The translations under genes were made by a program, and so were the position numbers. Below, in pieces: positions 10,077 through 18,177 of a stretch of 64,000 nucleotides of DNA. A model generated the notes under the pieces. The model saw nothing but the letters and a program-made list of their open reading frames with translations, searched no databases and was not told the origin of the DNA. Source of the DNA: WHSO01 sp963732875 (GTDB lineage Bacteria; Pseudomonadota; Alphaproteobacteria; SMXQ01); assembly GCA_963732875.1 (NCBI GenBank), contig CAVTBD010000003.1, forward strand, positions 186,001 to 250,000, read 5' to 3'. The first letter of the stretch is position 1, and every line of letters begins with the position of its first letter.

Positions 10077-11356
10077 GTGCCGCCTCCCTGGGCGTCGCGT
10101 TTCCTGCGTTTGCCGGCTCCCTCGCTGGCGCTGGCGGTGCCGGTCGCGGCGGGGGCGGCGACCGAGCCGTTGCTGCCGTTGTCGCCCGTTCCGCGCGGGC
10201 GGATATGGGAGCCGGGGACCAGCTGCAACTGGCCGTCCGTGACCACCTTTTCGCCAACCTTGAGGCCCGAGGCCACGACCGTGAACGTCTCGTTGCTGTC
10301 CTCGACGGTGACGGGTCGCATCTCGACGGTGTTGTTGTCCTTCGCGACGAACACGAAGTTTCCCTTCTGACCGGCCTGCAGGGCGGGGGTGGGGATGACG
10401 ATCGCGTCGGGCCGCTCCTTGATCGTAAGCGCGACGTTGACGAAGGCGCCAGGGGTCAGGGTCTCTTGCTCGTTGGGAAAGGTCGCCTTGAGCTGGATCG
10501 TGCCGGTGGTCACGTCGACGGCATTGTTGACGAAGCTGAGCGTGCCCTTGTGCACGTGATGGGTATCGCTGGGAAAGTGCGCTTCCACCTCCACGGGCTT
10601 GCCGGCCATGAGGCCGCGGATCTCGGCGAGATGGCGCTCCGGGACCGAGAACGCGACGTAGATCGGCTTCATCTGGGTGATGGTGACGAGCGGGTTGGCG
10701 TCGTTCGCCTTGACCAGGTTACCGACGCTGACCAGCAGGTTGCCGGTGCGCCCGTTGATGGGAGCATAAATGGTGGTGTAGTCGAGCTGGAGCCGGGCCG
10801 CCTCGACCGCCGCTTCGTCGGCGCGGATGGTTGCCGCGAGCGCGGCGTCGGAGGCCTTCACCGCCTCGTATTTCTGCTGCGAAGCATAGCCCTTTTTGAG
10901 CAGTTCGCTGTAGCGCGCGAGATCGGATTTGGCCATGCCGGCCTGGGCGCGGTCGCGGGCCAGGTTGGCCTGGGCCTGGCGGAGCGCGACCTCGAACGGG
11001 CGCGGATCGATGCGGAACAGCTTCTGGCCCTTGGTGACGGGCTGGCCTTCCTCGAAGAAGGCCTTGTCGATCTGGCCGTCGACGCGCGCCTTGATCGAAA
11101 CCGTGGCGACCGGTTGGACGGTGCCGATCGCAAGCAGTTCCTGCGGTGCGGAGCGCTGCTCGACGAGCGCGACCGTGACCGGCACCGTGCTGCTGCCGCG
11201 CTTGCGCCGGCTGCTACTGCCGCTGCCGTTCGTGGCGGTCTGCTGCTTGCCCTTGAACAGGCCCGTCACCGTTCTGGTGATGGGCGCGTGGTACGCGTAG
11301 ACACCGAGGAGGAGGGCGAGCGCGGCCACCCCGGAAACGACGATCTTGGTGTTCAT
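10073..11356 (-). CDS. RND efflux periplasmic adaptor subunit (MdtA-like)
   Basis: The protein is 427 residues with an N-terminal membrane anchor or signal (about residues 5-22), a Ser/Lys/Arg-rich linker, then the membrane-fusion order: lipoyl-type half ATVSIKARVDGQI, alpha-hairpin (about 120-190), second lipoyl half YAPINGRTGNLLVSVG, and beta-barrel/MP domains. The C-terminal 40 residues are low-complexity Gly/Ser/Ala and basic. It links the inner-membrane RND pump to an outer-membrane channel. Its stop overlaps the start of the permease gene, so the two are translationally coupled. No outer-membrane factor gene is present nearby. Confidence 0.92.
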   Translation of the reverse strand: MNTKIVVSGVAALALLLGVYAYHAPITRTVTGLFKGKQQTATNGSGSSSRRKRGSSTVPVTVALVEQRSAPQELLAIGTVQPVATVSIKARVDGQIDKAFFEEGQPVTKGQKLFRIDPRPFEVALRQAQANLARDRAQAGMAKSDLARYSELLKKGYASQQKYEAVKASDAALAATIRADEAAVEAARLQLDYTTIYAPINGRTGNLLVSVGNLVKANDANPLVTITQMKPIYVAFSVPERHLAEIRGLMAGKPVEVEAHFPSDTHHVHKGTLSFVNNAVDVTTGTIQLKATFPNEQETLTPGAFVNVALTIKERPDAIVIPTPALQAGQKGNFVFVAKDNNTVEMRPVTVEDSNETFTVVASGLKVGEKVVTDGQLQLVPGSHIRPRGTGDNGSNGSVAAPAATGTASASEGAGKRRKRDAQGGGT

Positions 11357-11835
11357 TGGTGCGGTATCCTACCGGGTGGCGGGTAGACGGCGCAGCCGCG
11401 GAACCGCGGGCGCGGGGATGGCATGGTGCGAGCGGAACGTTCTGTCGTCCAGCATGGGCATCGGCCGGCTTTCGGCCCCATAAAACATCAGCGCCCCGGG
11501 AGGGCATAGAAGGCATTTGCATTACCGGCACCCGCCGGCACGACCCGATCGCTGACCCCGGGATGCGCCCTGTGCTTTCCCCAATTTGTTCTTGCTTCCG
11601 CGGAGCGCCTTTCGGCGGCCTCAGACAGGGCATCCCATAATTATACTTGCTCCCGGAAAATGGCGGAAACAAGGCGAAACATGAACTGGCAGGGGGAGTT
11701 TTCCAGGCAGAAATTCACCTTTTCTGCGGGCCGGCCGGGCCCATTGACGCGTCATCCTGGCGCCGTCATGTTATCGCCCGACGTAAACCCGGGTCGGGGT
11801 GCCGCCCCCGGCGCCATCCACGGACCCCAAGGCCC
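11357..11835. other. 479-base gap between divergent genes, no gene seen
   Basis: This stretch separates the leftward RND operon from the rightward terC gene and must hold both promoters. Reading frames in it have no family resemblance and poor start sites. A GGGGGAG occurs near 11693, but the other conserved blocks of the manganese riboswitch are absent, so I do not call one here. Confidence 0.5.
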
Positions 11836-12477
11836 ATGATTTCCCTCGACTGGCTCGCCTCCCTCGGCTCCGTCATCCTGATCAATTTCGTGCTCTCGGG
11901 CGACAACGCCATCGTCATCGGCCTGGCGGCGGCGGGCCTTGCCCCGGTCATGCGGCGCAAGGCGATCGTGGTCGGGATCGTGCTCGCAACCGTGGTGCGT
12001 ATCGCGCTCTCACTGGTTACCTTCAACCTGCTCAAGATCGTCGGGCTTATGCTCGCGGGCGGCCTGCTGCTGGCCTGGGTGTGCTGGAAGATGTGGCGTG
12101 AGATCCGCAACCAGGCCAACGAGCGCAAGGTGATCCTCGAGGCGGCCGGCGGCGAGGCGGCCGACGAGAGCCTGCCCGGCCCGCAGCCCAAGACCTTCCG
12201 CGAAGCGCTCATCGCCATCATCATCGCCGACGTTTCCATGGGCCTCGACAACGTGCTCGCGGTCGCGGGCGCCTCGCGCGACCACTGGGACGTACTGGTG
12301 ATCGGGTTGGGGCTGTCGATCGCGCTGATGGCGCTCGCCGCCGAGATCATGGCGCGCCTGCTCGAGCGCTATAACTGGCTCGCCTATATCGGTCTCGCCT
12401 TCGTCGCCATGGTCGCTGGCCACATGATCTGGCGCGGCAGCAACGAGGTCGCGGCGGCGGTCGCGGGCACGCTCTAG
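11836..12477 (+). CDS. TerC family integral membrane protein (YjbE type)
   Basis: I start at ATG 11836, giving 213 residues, because the TerC-like sequence begins there; the 63 in-frame codons upstream have no hydrophobic or conserved character. Signature features are VILINFVLSGDNAIVIG in TM1 (with the Asp in SGDN) and the mirror motif IIIADVSMGLDNVLAVAG in the second half (Asp in LDNV). These acidic membrane residues are thought to bind metal. Family members export manganese or metallate secreted enzymes. There are about seven TM helices. It reads alone. Confidence 0.88.
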   Translation: MISLDWLASLGSVILINFVLSGDNAIVIGLAAAGLAPVMRRKAIVVGIVLATVVRIALSLVTFNLLKIVGLMLAGGLLLAWVCWKMWREIRNQANERKVILEAAGGEAADESLPGPQPKTFREALIAIIIADVSMGLDNVLAVAGASRDHWDVLVIGLGLSIALMALAAEIMARLLERYNWLAYIGLAFVAMVAGHMIWRGSNEVAAAVAGTL

Positions 12478-12488
12478 CCGGCAAAAAA

Positions 12489-12512
12489 GAGGGCGGGATT
12501 GCTCCCGCCCTC
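12489..12512 (-). terminator. Terminator for the leftward TctA-type gene
   Basis: Arms GAGGGCGGGA and TCCCGCCCTC enclose a four-base loop. On the minus strand the hairpin is followed by TTTTTT (AAAAAA at 12483-12488 on plus), 38 bases after the permease stop codon. It can also stop terC transcripts from the other side. Confidence 0.85.
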
Positions 12513-12550
12513 CAGGGATCGCAAACGGGGTGCGCGTTACGCAACGGCCG

Positions 12551-14626
12551 TCACAGCGACGGGATATACTCCTTGAGAGTCGGGAACATGTCGCCCAGCA
12601 GGGTCTGCGGCCACGGCACCGTGAGCAGCTGGTCGAACAGCAGCCAGGTCATGAACGCCATGGAGACCGCCATGATCAGGGTGATCTTCCAGGACTCGCG
12701 GCCTTCGATGCGCATGTAGGCGATGATGAAACCGAGCGTCGTCGGGATGACGCCGATCACCGCCATCGCCACCATGTAGCCTACCAGCCATCCGAAGAAG
12801 ATGGCGCCGCGCGTCGCGATGGTACGGGCGGACAAATGCTCCTGTCCCACCGCCGCGATGTCCATGTGGATGCTGCGCTGCGCCTCGACGACTAGGGCCT
12901 CGCCGCCGTGCGCGACCTTGTCGCGGCCACGGAACACCTCATTGGCGAGGCTGAGCGTCGCGAAGACCAGTGCCGCCGTGCCCACGATCACGGGGATGAT
13001 CTGGGCGTCGTAGTTCCACTCGAGCGCCATCATCAGAAGCGTCCCGACCACGGCGATGAACAGCGCCGTGAACCAGGCGCCCTTGCGGAAGCGGAAGCCA
13101 CCCAGGCTCGACACCATGCCGGCGAAGCCGCCCTCGGCGCGAACCTCCCGCATGAACGGCCGCAACAGGCCGAGCAGGGCGATGGCGAACATGAACAGCA
13201 CCAGCGGCCGGGTCATCCATTCCGTGCCGTAGCGCTCCACCGAGATGAACAGGTAGCGCTCCAGCAGGTCGCCGAGAACGAAGCCCAGCACCAGCGGCGG
13301 GCGCGGCCACTTGAGTTGCTTCATGGTCCAGCCCAGCACGCCGAAGATCAGCAGCGCATAGAGGTCGCCCCACTGACGCTGCCCCTCGAACGCGCCGAGG
13401 TACACGATCGCCATGACGGGCGGCAGGATCAGCGTGTAGCGCAGCGTCGCGAGCCGCGCGAACTGCTGGCTGAACAGGTAGCAGATACCGGCCCCGAGCA
13501 CGTTGGCCAAAGCCACCGACCACACCATGGAATAGGTGACGTCGAGGTTCTTGGTCAGCATGTCCGGGCCCGGGATCAGGCCGTGGATCAGGAACGCGCC
13601 GAGCAGGATCGCCATGGAGGCCGACCCCGGCACGCCGAACGCGATGGTCGGCACCAGCGAGCCGCCTTCCTTGGCGTTGTTGGACGATTCGGACGCGATC
13701 ACGCCGCGCACGTCGCCCTTGCCGAAGGTCTGCGAAGCGCCCTTCTCGGTCTTGAGGGCGTGACCGTAGGCGAGCCAGTCGATGATCGAGGCGCCGATGC
13801 CCGGCACTGCGCCCAGCGCCGCGCCCAGCCATGAGCAGCGCAGCACCAGCCACCAGCAGCGGAACACGTCCTTGGCGCCGAGCCAGCCGCCCTTGTAGAC
13901 GTTGCCCACCGTATCGCCGGCGATCGCGGTGCGGGCGATGGCAAGGTCGGCGAGCTCGGGCAGGGCGAACAGGCCGAGCGCTACCGGCACGATCGGCATG
14001 CCGTCCCACAGGTAGAGACTGTCGAAGGTCCAGCGCAGCGTGCCCGTCTGCGGATCGGAGCCGATCATCGCGATCATGATGCCGAGGCACGCGGCGGCGA
14101 GGCCGCGCAAGGGAGCCGCGCCCGACAGTGCTGCCACCATGCTCATGCCGAATATCGCGAACGACAGCATCTCCGGCGACCCGATATAGAGCATGGCCGG
14201 GCGCAGGATCGGGATCGAGATGGCGAGCAGCAGGGCGCCGAACAGGCCGCCCAGCAGGGAGGCCATGTAGGCGGCCGAGAGCGCGCGGCCTGCCTCGCCT
14301 TTGCGTGCCATTGGGAATCCATCGAGCACGGTCGCCGCGGAGCCGGCGCCGCCGGGCACGCCGAACAGGATCGCCGGGATGGTGTCACCGGTGGCGATCA
14401 CCGAGCCCAGCCCGAGCAGGAAGGCGAACGCGGTGTACGGATCCATGTCGAAGGTGAACGGCAGCAGCAGCGCCGTGCCGGACAGCCCGCCGATACCCGG
14501 CAGGATGGCGAAGATCAGTCCGATGATGACGCCGGAGAACAGGAAGAACAGCCGGTAGGGATCGAGCACGATCAGCAGTGCCTTCCCTGCGGCGTCCAGC
14601 ATATGCATGTCCCATACGATTTCCAT
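12551..14626 (-). CDS. Tripartite tricarboxylate transporter permease, TctA with a C-terminal TctB-like extension
   Basis: The start at 14626 has AAGGA nine bases upstream and begins MEIVWDMHM; 691 residues result. TctA proteins are usually near 500 residues. The N-terminal 500 here carry the TctA motifs: ILPGIGGLSGTALLLPFTF, GSVIATGDTIPAILFGVPGG and the repeat-like AVPGIGASIIDWLAYG. The extra ~190 residues (about 500-691) add four to five hydrophobic segments, starting near GAWFTALFIAVVGTLLMM, and resemble the small TctB subunit. A fusion is therefore likely, though TctB is poorly conserved. A Bug/TctC binding protein gene lies 7 kb away at 21504-22526 and could be its partner. Confidence 0.85.
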   Translation of the reverse strand: MEIVWDMHMLDAAGKALLIVLDPYRLFFLFSGVIIGLIFAILPGIGGLSGTALLLPFTFDMDPYTAFAFLLGLGSVIATGDTIPAILFGVPGGAGSAATVLDGFPMARKGEAGRALSAAYMASLLGGLFGALLLAISIPILRPAMLYIGSPEMLSFAIFGMSMVAALSGAAPLRGLAAACLGIMIAMIGSDPQTGTLRWTFDSLYLWDGMPIVPVALGLFALPELADLAIARTAIAGDTVGNVYKGGWLGAKDVFRCWWLVLRCSWLGAALGAVPGIGASIIDWLAYGHALKTEKGASQTFGKGDVRGVIASESSNNAKEGGSLVPTIAFGVPGSASMAILLGAFLIHGLIPGPDMLTKNLDVTYSMVWSVALANVLGAGICYLFSQQFARLATLRYTLILPPVMAIVYLGAFEGQRQWGDLYALLIFGVLGWTMKQLKWPRPPLVLGFVLGDLLERYLFISVERYGTEWMTRPLVLFMFAIALLGLLRPFMREVRAEGGFAGMVSSLGGFRFRKGAWFTALFIAVVGTLLMMALEWNYDAQIIPVIVGTAALVFATLSLANEVFRGRDKVAHGGEALVVEAQRSIHMDIAAVGQEHLSARTIATRGAIFFGWLVGYMVAMAVIGVIPTTLGFIIAYMRIEGRESWKITLIMAVSMAFMTWLLFDQLLTVPWPQTLLGDMFPTLKEYIPSL

Positions 14627-15055
14627 GACGTGCGGTCCTTGTGTGACGTGAAGCACGGGCGGCCAGCTTCTTCGGCGCAACGACCGCTCGCACGTCGCCC
14701 GTGCCGACGCGCGCCTCGACGGCGCGGACCGGCCTGGATCCTCTTGGAGGGATTTTGGGAACAAGGGGCTCGACGTGGAAACGCGGTCGAGGACGCGTGG
14801 CGGCGCGCGGGGTGCCTTTCCCATTGGTTGTGCCGCATCTTGCGGCGCGGCGAATATTAGGGATGGAGTTTATAAAAGACAAGAGAGCGACATGTCGTAG
14901 TCGTGAAATATTTTTTTACTTCCCTGCGACTTCGCCCCGGAAGTGCCACAATTCTTGATATTGATTTTGATCAAGGTTGCCGTCGCTGCGGGAACCATAC
15001 TGATGAAATGGTATCCGGCCGGCGGCGGGAATGGCCAGTCTATGCGGGAGGTGAG
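14627..15055. other. Divergent promoter region of the TctA-type gene and the pre-insertion sorA gene
   Basis: No gene is visible. The part from about 14855 to 14975 is markedly AT-rich compared with the surroundings. It contains a perfect FNR/FixK-type box (14961-14974), and CATACT at 14996-15001 could be a -10 element. The region ends in a strong ribosome-binding site that belonged to sorA before the insertion. Confidence 0.6.
14961..14974 (+). promoter_or_regulatory. FNR/FixK/Anr-type operator
   Basis: The sequence TTGATTTTGATCAA matches the TTGAT-N4-ATCAA consensus at every defined position. With CATACT at 14996-15001 as -10 and a start near 15008, the box centre falls close to -41, the classic activating position. 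It lies about 90 bases before the original sorA start codon. An oxygen- or redox-responsive regulator is inferred. Confidence 0.75.
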
Positions 15056-15063
15056 CCATGATC
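15047..15063 (+). promoter_or_regulatory. Orphaned sorA ribosome-binding site and left copy of its start codon
   Basis: GGAGGTGA at 15047-15054 is a near-perfect Shine-Dalgarno for the ATG at 15058. Because the IS inserted immediately after ATGATC, this ATG now opens an 18-codon frame that runs into the element and stops at TAA 15112-15114. Joining 15063 to 16504 restores the intact sorA start. Confidence 0.85.
15056..15063. repeat. Target site duplication, left copy
   Basis: CCATGATC, identical to 16496-16503. Eight bases is the usual length for IS256-family insertions. It contains the sorA start codon. Confidence 0.93.
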
Positions 15064-16495
15064 GGGAATGTCCCGCCTACTGTTGAAATTCGTTCAGCAG
15101 GCATTGCTGGTTAAGCAGGCTACGCAGCCTTGGTCTGCTGTTCAAGGTCGTGGTTGACGACGCGGCTGGCCTGATGGGCCGCCAGGGCCGCCCGCAGGGC
15201 AGGTAGTTGCTTGTGGGCCTTGAGCCGCCGGAAGCCCTTGGCGGCCTCGAGCATGGCGGCGCCGGTCCAGCGGAGCGCCATCCTGGCATCGCGCCAGCGT
15301 TTGACGTTTCGGCAGACCTGCCGGATGGTTCCGTTCATGTTCTCGATGATGTTGGTGCAGGCGAGCGAACGGCGCAGTTCGACCGGCAGGCCCAGGCGGG
15401 TGACGGTGAGGATCTCGTCGAGCCCCTCCAGGATGCTGGCGGAGACGCCTGGCGCGTCATGTTCCAGGCGGCGGGCCAGGTTCCTGATCAGCCGCTCGGC
15501 CTTGTCGGCGTCGTCCAGTTCCCACGCCTGGCGCAGCGCCTTGCGGACGCTGGCATGCAAGGGTCTGGCGAGGCGCTCGGTGATGTTGCGGGCCTTGTGG
15601 ACCTGGCAACGCTGGATCGGCGTATGGCGGCCGAAGGTGTTGCGGATCGCCTTGGACAGCGCCCTGGCCCCGTCGATGATGAACAGGCGACAGACCGCCG
15701 GATCGAGGCCGCGCCCGACCAGGTTGTCGAGCAGCGCCTGCACCACGGCGGCATTCTCAGTCGCCCCCTCGATCACGCCGAGGGGATGCTTCTCGCCGTT
15801 GCCGTCGATGCCGACGGCGGCCAGCAGAATCAAGTCCTCACCAATGTGGATGCCGTCAATCTGGATGATCAGCAGGTCCAGACCGGACAGGTCGGCCGCC
15901 ATCCATTCCTTCATGCGTTCCGCAGACAATTCCACGAACCGGCGCGATACCGCCGACCTGGACACCCCCGCTCCCTTCGGCGCGGGCACGTCGCCCTCCG
16001 GCAGGCGGACGGCGCGGCCGAACTTGCGCGTCGAGACGTTGATCAGCATCAGGTTGAGCGCCCACTTGCCCAGCAGGTCCTCCGATAACGCCGCCTCCCA
16101 GCTTGGCAGGGTGACCTCGCCGCCGTCGCGGCTACGCACGCGGGGCCGCTCGATCTCGACCTTGCCCCCATGGAAGCCGACCTTTCCCGTGGTCCCGCCC
16201 CAACGGTGCCCGTCCCTTCCGTCGGCGCGGCCGTAGCGCGGACCGCACACCTGGGTCGCATCCTCCTCCAGCATGCCGGCCAGGGTCGCGAGCCCGGATG
16301 TCAGGCAAAAGCGCTCGAAGCTCGCCCCAACCTCTTGCCAAGCTTCTTCGACGATTGCCGCCGGGACAACGGCGGCCGATGTGGTAGATTTCTTCATGGC
16401 GTTGCTTTCCTTTCGTTGGATTAAGCACCCCGAGCCTACCGGCTCAAGGCGAGCAACGCCTACTTCACATTTTCAACAGAGGTCGGGACATTCCC
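15064..16495 (-). mobile_element. IS256-family insertion sequence, complete
   Basis: The element is 1432 bases with terminal inverted repeats at 15064-15088 and 16471-16495. Both begin GGGAATGTCCCG and agree at 22 of 25 positions by my count. It is flanked by the perfect 8-bp duplication CCATGATC. One intact transposase gene fills it on the minus strand. Perfect duplication, intact ends and an intact gene point to a recent insertion. Confidence 0.95.
15120..16397 (-). CDS. IS256-family (Mutator-like) transposase
   Basis: The protein is 425 residues, close to the family's usual length of about 400. The DDE triad is visible: Asp181 in IIQIDGIHI, Asp242 in LFIIDGARAL and Glu352 in NIIENMNGTIR. 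The CQVHKARNI stretch after the second Asp is typical of the family, and a helical insertion lies between Asp242 and Glu352. It cuts and pastes its own element through the inverted repeats described separately. The frame is uninterrupted, so it is probably active. It is transcribed against the direction of the sorA gene it interrupts. Confidence 0.95.
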   Translation of the reverse strand: MKKSTTSAAVVPAAIVEEAWQEVGASFERFCLTSGLATLAGMLEEDATQVCGPRYGRADGRDGHRWGGTTGKVGFHGGKVEIERPRVRSRDGGEVTLPSWEAALSEDLLGKWALNLMLINVSTRKFGRAVRLPEGDVPAPKGAGVSRSAVSRRFVELSAERMKEWMAADLSGLDLLIIQIDGIHIGEDLILLAAVGIDGNGEKHPLGVIEGATENAAVVQALLDNLVGRGLDPAVCRLFIIDGARALSKAIRNTFGRHTPIQRCQVHKARNITERLARPLHASVRKALRQAWELDDADKAERLIRNLARRLEHDAPGVSASILEGLDEILTVTRLGLPVELRRSLACTNIIENMNGTIRQVCRNVKRWRDARMALRWTGAAMLEAAKGFRRLKAHKQLPALRAALAAHQASRVVNHDLEQQTKAA

Positions 16496-16503
16496 CCATG
16501 ATC
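16496..16503. repeat. Target site duplication, right copy
   Basis: CCATGATC, identical to 15056-15063. The ATG inside it (16498-16500) now serves as the start codon of the displaced sorA gene. Confidence 0.93.
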
Positions 16504-17739
16504 AGCAGACGCAAGGTAATCAAGGGCCTGGGCGGGGGCGCGCTGGCGCTCAGCGCGGGCGGCATCGCCGGGGTATCTTTGACGCGTGCGGCGCAGGCGG
16601 CGCTGGCGCTCGATCCCGGGCTGCCCGCGGGCTTGCGCGGCGTCGCCGAGCTCGACGCGCTGCCCGGCAAGGACCCGTTGATCAAGCTCAGCTACCGGCC
16701 GCCCAACTACGAGACGCCGGTCAGCTACTTCAACACGCTCTACACTCCCAACAAGGCGTTCTTCGTGCGCTATCACCTCGCCGACATTCCCGAGGTCACG
16801 GCGGCCGCGTGGCGCCTGTCGATCGCGGGCGGCGCCGCCGAGAAGCCGGTCGAGCTCACCCTCGACCAGCTCAAGAGCGAATTCCAGCCGGTCGAGATCG
16901 CCGCCGTGTGCCAGTGCTCGGGCAACCGCCGCGGCCTGTTCCAACCCCATGTGCCGGGGGTGGAATGGGGCTACGGCGCCATGGGCAACGCACGCTGGAA
17001 AGGCGCCAGGCTCAAGGACATTCTCGCCCGTGCCGGGGTCAAGAAGGAGGCGCTCGAGCTGGTGATGGACGGCGCCGACGGGCCGGTGCTCGACAAGACG
17101 CCGGATTTCGTCAAGAGCCTGCCGATCTGGAAGGCGCTCGACGAGAATACTCTCGTTGCCTACGAGATGAACGGCGAGCCGCTGCCGCATTTCAACGGCT
17201 TCCCTGCGCGCGTGATCGTGCCGGGCTGGACCGCGACCTATTGGATGAAGCACGTCGCCCGGCTCAACCTGGTCGCCAAGCCGTTCGAGGGCTTCTGGAT
17301 GAAGAGCGCTTACCGTATCCCCACCGGCAAGTTCCCGGTGGTGCAGCGTTTCCTGAGTCAGGAGACCGAGGCCAACACGCCGATCACCGAGATGGTGGTG
17401 AACTCGATGATCACCAGCGTCACCCCGGGCCAGAAACTGCCGGTGCGCAAGACCACCGAAATCCGGGGCATCGCCTGGGACGGCGGCTACGGCATCCGCA
17501 CGGTCGAGATTTCCGGCAACGGCGGGCGCAGCTGGCAGACTGCCACGCTCGGCCCCGACGCCGGGCGGTTCTCGTTCCGCCCGTGGAGCTATGCCTTCAC
17601 GCCGGGCCGGGCGGGACGCTACACGCTCGTGTCCAAGGCGACCAACAGCATCGGCCAGACCCAGACCACCGAGTTGATCCTCAACCCGGCCGGCTACCAT
17701 CACAACCTGGTGCACCGGGTCGTGGTCAACGCGGCGTGA
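16498..17739 (+). CDS. sorA: SorA-type sulfite dehydrogenase (molybdopterin) catalytic subunit, 5' signals removed by an IS
   Basis: The protein has 413 residues from the ATG inside the right target duplication. The twin-arginine signal MISRRKVIKG is followed by a hydrophobic stretch, so the protein is exported folded. The molybdenum-ligand cysteine lies in CQCSGNRR (Cys140), as in the sulfite oxidase family. A Mo-cofactor domain (about 60-290) and an Ig-like dimerisation domain (about 300-413) follow. The cytochrome c encoded 14 bases downstream would take its electrons, as SorB does. The coding sequence is intact, but its own Shine-Dalgarno and operator lie 1.4 kb away beyond the IS; only a weak AGAGG remains upstream. 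Exact substrate (sulfite or another) is inferred from the family. Confidence 0.85.
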   Translation: MISRRKVIKGLGGGALALSAGGIAGVSLTRAAQAALALDPGLPAGLRGVAELDALPGKDPLIKLSYRPPNYETPVSYFNTLYTPNKAFFVRYHLADIPEVTAAAWRLSIAGGAAEKPVELTLDQLKSEFQPVEIAAVCQCSGNRRGLFQPHVPGVEWGYGAMGNARWKGARLKDILARAGVKKEALELVMDGADGPVLDKTPDFVKSLPIWKALDENTLVAYEMNGEPLPHFNGFPARVIVPGWTATYWMKHVARLNLVAKPFEGFWMKSAYRIPTGKFPVVQRFLSQETEANTPITEMVVNSMITSVTPGQKLPVRKTTEIRGIAWDGGYGIRTVEISGNGGRSWQTATLGPDAGRFSFRPWSYAFTPGRAGRYTLVSKATNSIGQTQTTELILNPAGYHHNLVHRVVVNAA

Positions 17740-17753
17740 GGGGGAGACGCACC

Positions 17754-18047
17754 ATGAAACCGACACCGACGCTGCTCGTTGCCGCCTTCCTCGCCCTGGC
17801 CGTGGCCGCGCCCGCGCTTGCTGAGGAGAAGCCCATCGCCCTCAAGAACGCGCCCGGACGCGACGTGGTCGAGAACAATTGCGGCGCCTGCCACAGCCTC
17901 GATTACATCCGCATGAACTCACCGTTCCTCGATGCCGCCAAGTGGCAGGCGGAGGTGACCAAGATGATCAAGACCTTCGGGGCGCCGATCTCCGACGACG
18001 ACGCCAGGAAGATCATGGACTACCTCGCCCGCAACTACGGCGGCTGA
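17754..18047 (+). CDS. sorB: Small cytochrome c, SorB-like electron acceptor
   Basis: The protein is 97 residues with a signal peptide ending near APALAEE (about residue 23), then one heme site, CGACH at 43-47. The sequence after the heme (HSLDYIRMNSPFL) and the small size match SorB, which accepts electrons from SorA in the periplasm. GGGGAGA sits a few bases upstream of the ATG. It starts 14 bases after sorA, so the pair form an operon and share the same loss of upstream signals. Confidence 0.85.
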   Translation: MKPTPTLLVAAFLALAVAAPALAEEKPIALKNAPGRDVVENNCGACHSLDYIRMNSPFLDAAKWQAEVTKMIKTFGAPISDDDARKIMDYLARNYGG

Positions 18048-18177
18048 GCGCGGTCCCACCGCCGGGCAAGAACGCCCGGTGGCCGTGCGGCTTGGCGATG
18101 CGCTTTGCTCTCCTGTAAACTCGGGATCGAGAGATCAACGAGACGGCCGCCGCGCGCCGCAATAGGGGAGAATGTCC

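Noticed and set aside
11205..11356. Rightward frame over the RND adaptor as an antisense gene
   Set aside because: Composition typical of shadows and no start signal.
11641..11835. Possible yybP-ykoY riboswitch before terC
   Set aside because: A GGGGGAG exists, but the AGTAGCC, GTCAACA and CCTTTG blocks are missing, unlike the clear example at 50255.
18057..18082. Hairpin after the SorB-like gene as a terminator
   Set aside because: Stem is present (CCGGGC/GCCCGG) but no T run follows; it could equally be chance in GC-rich DNA.
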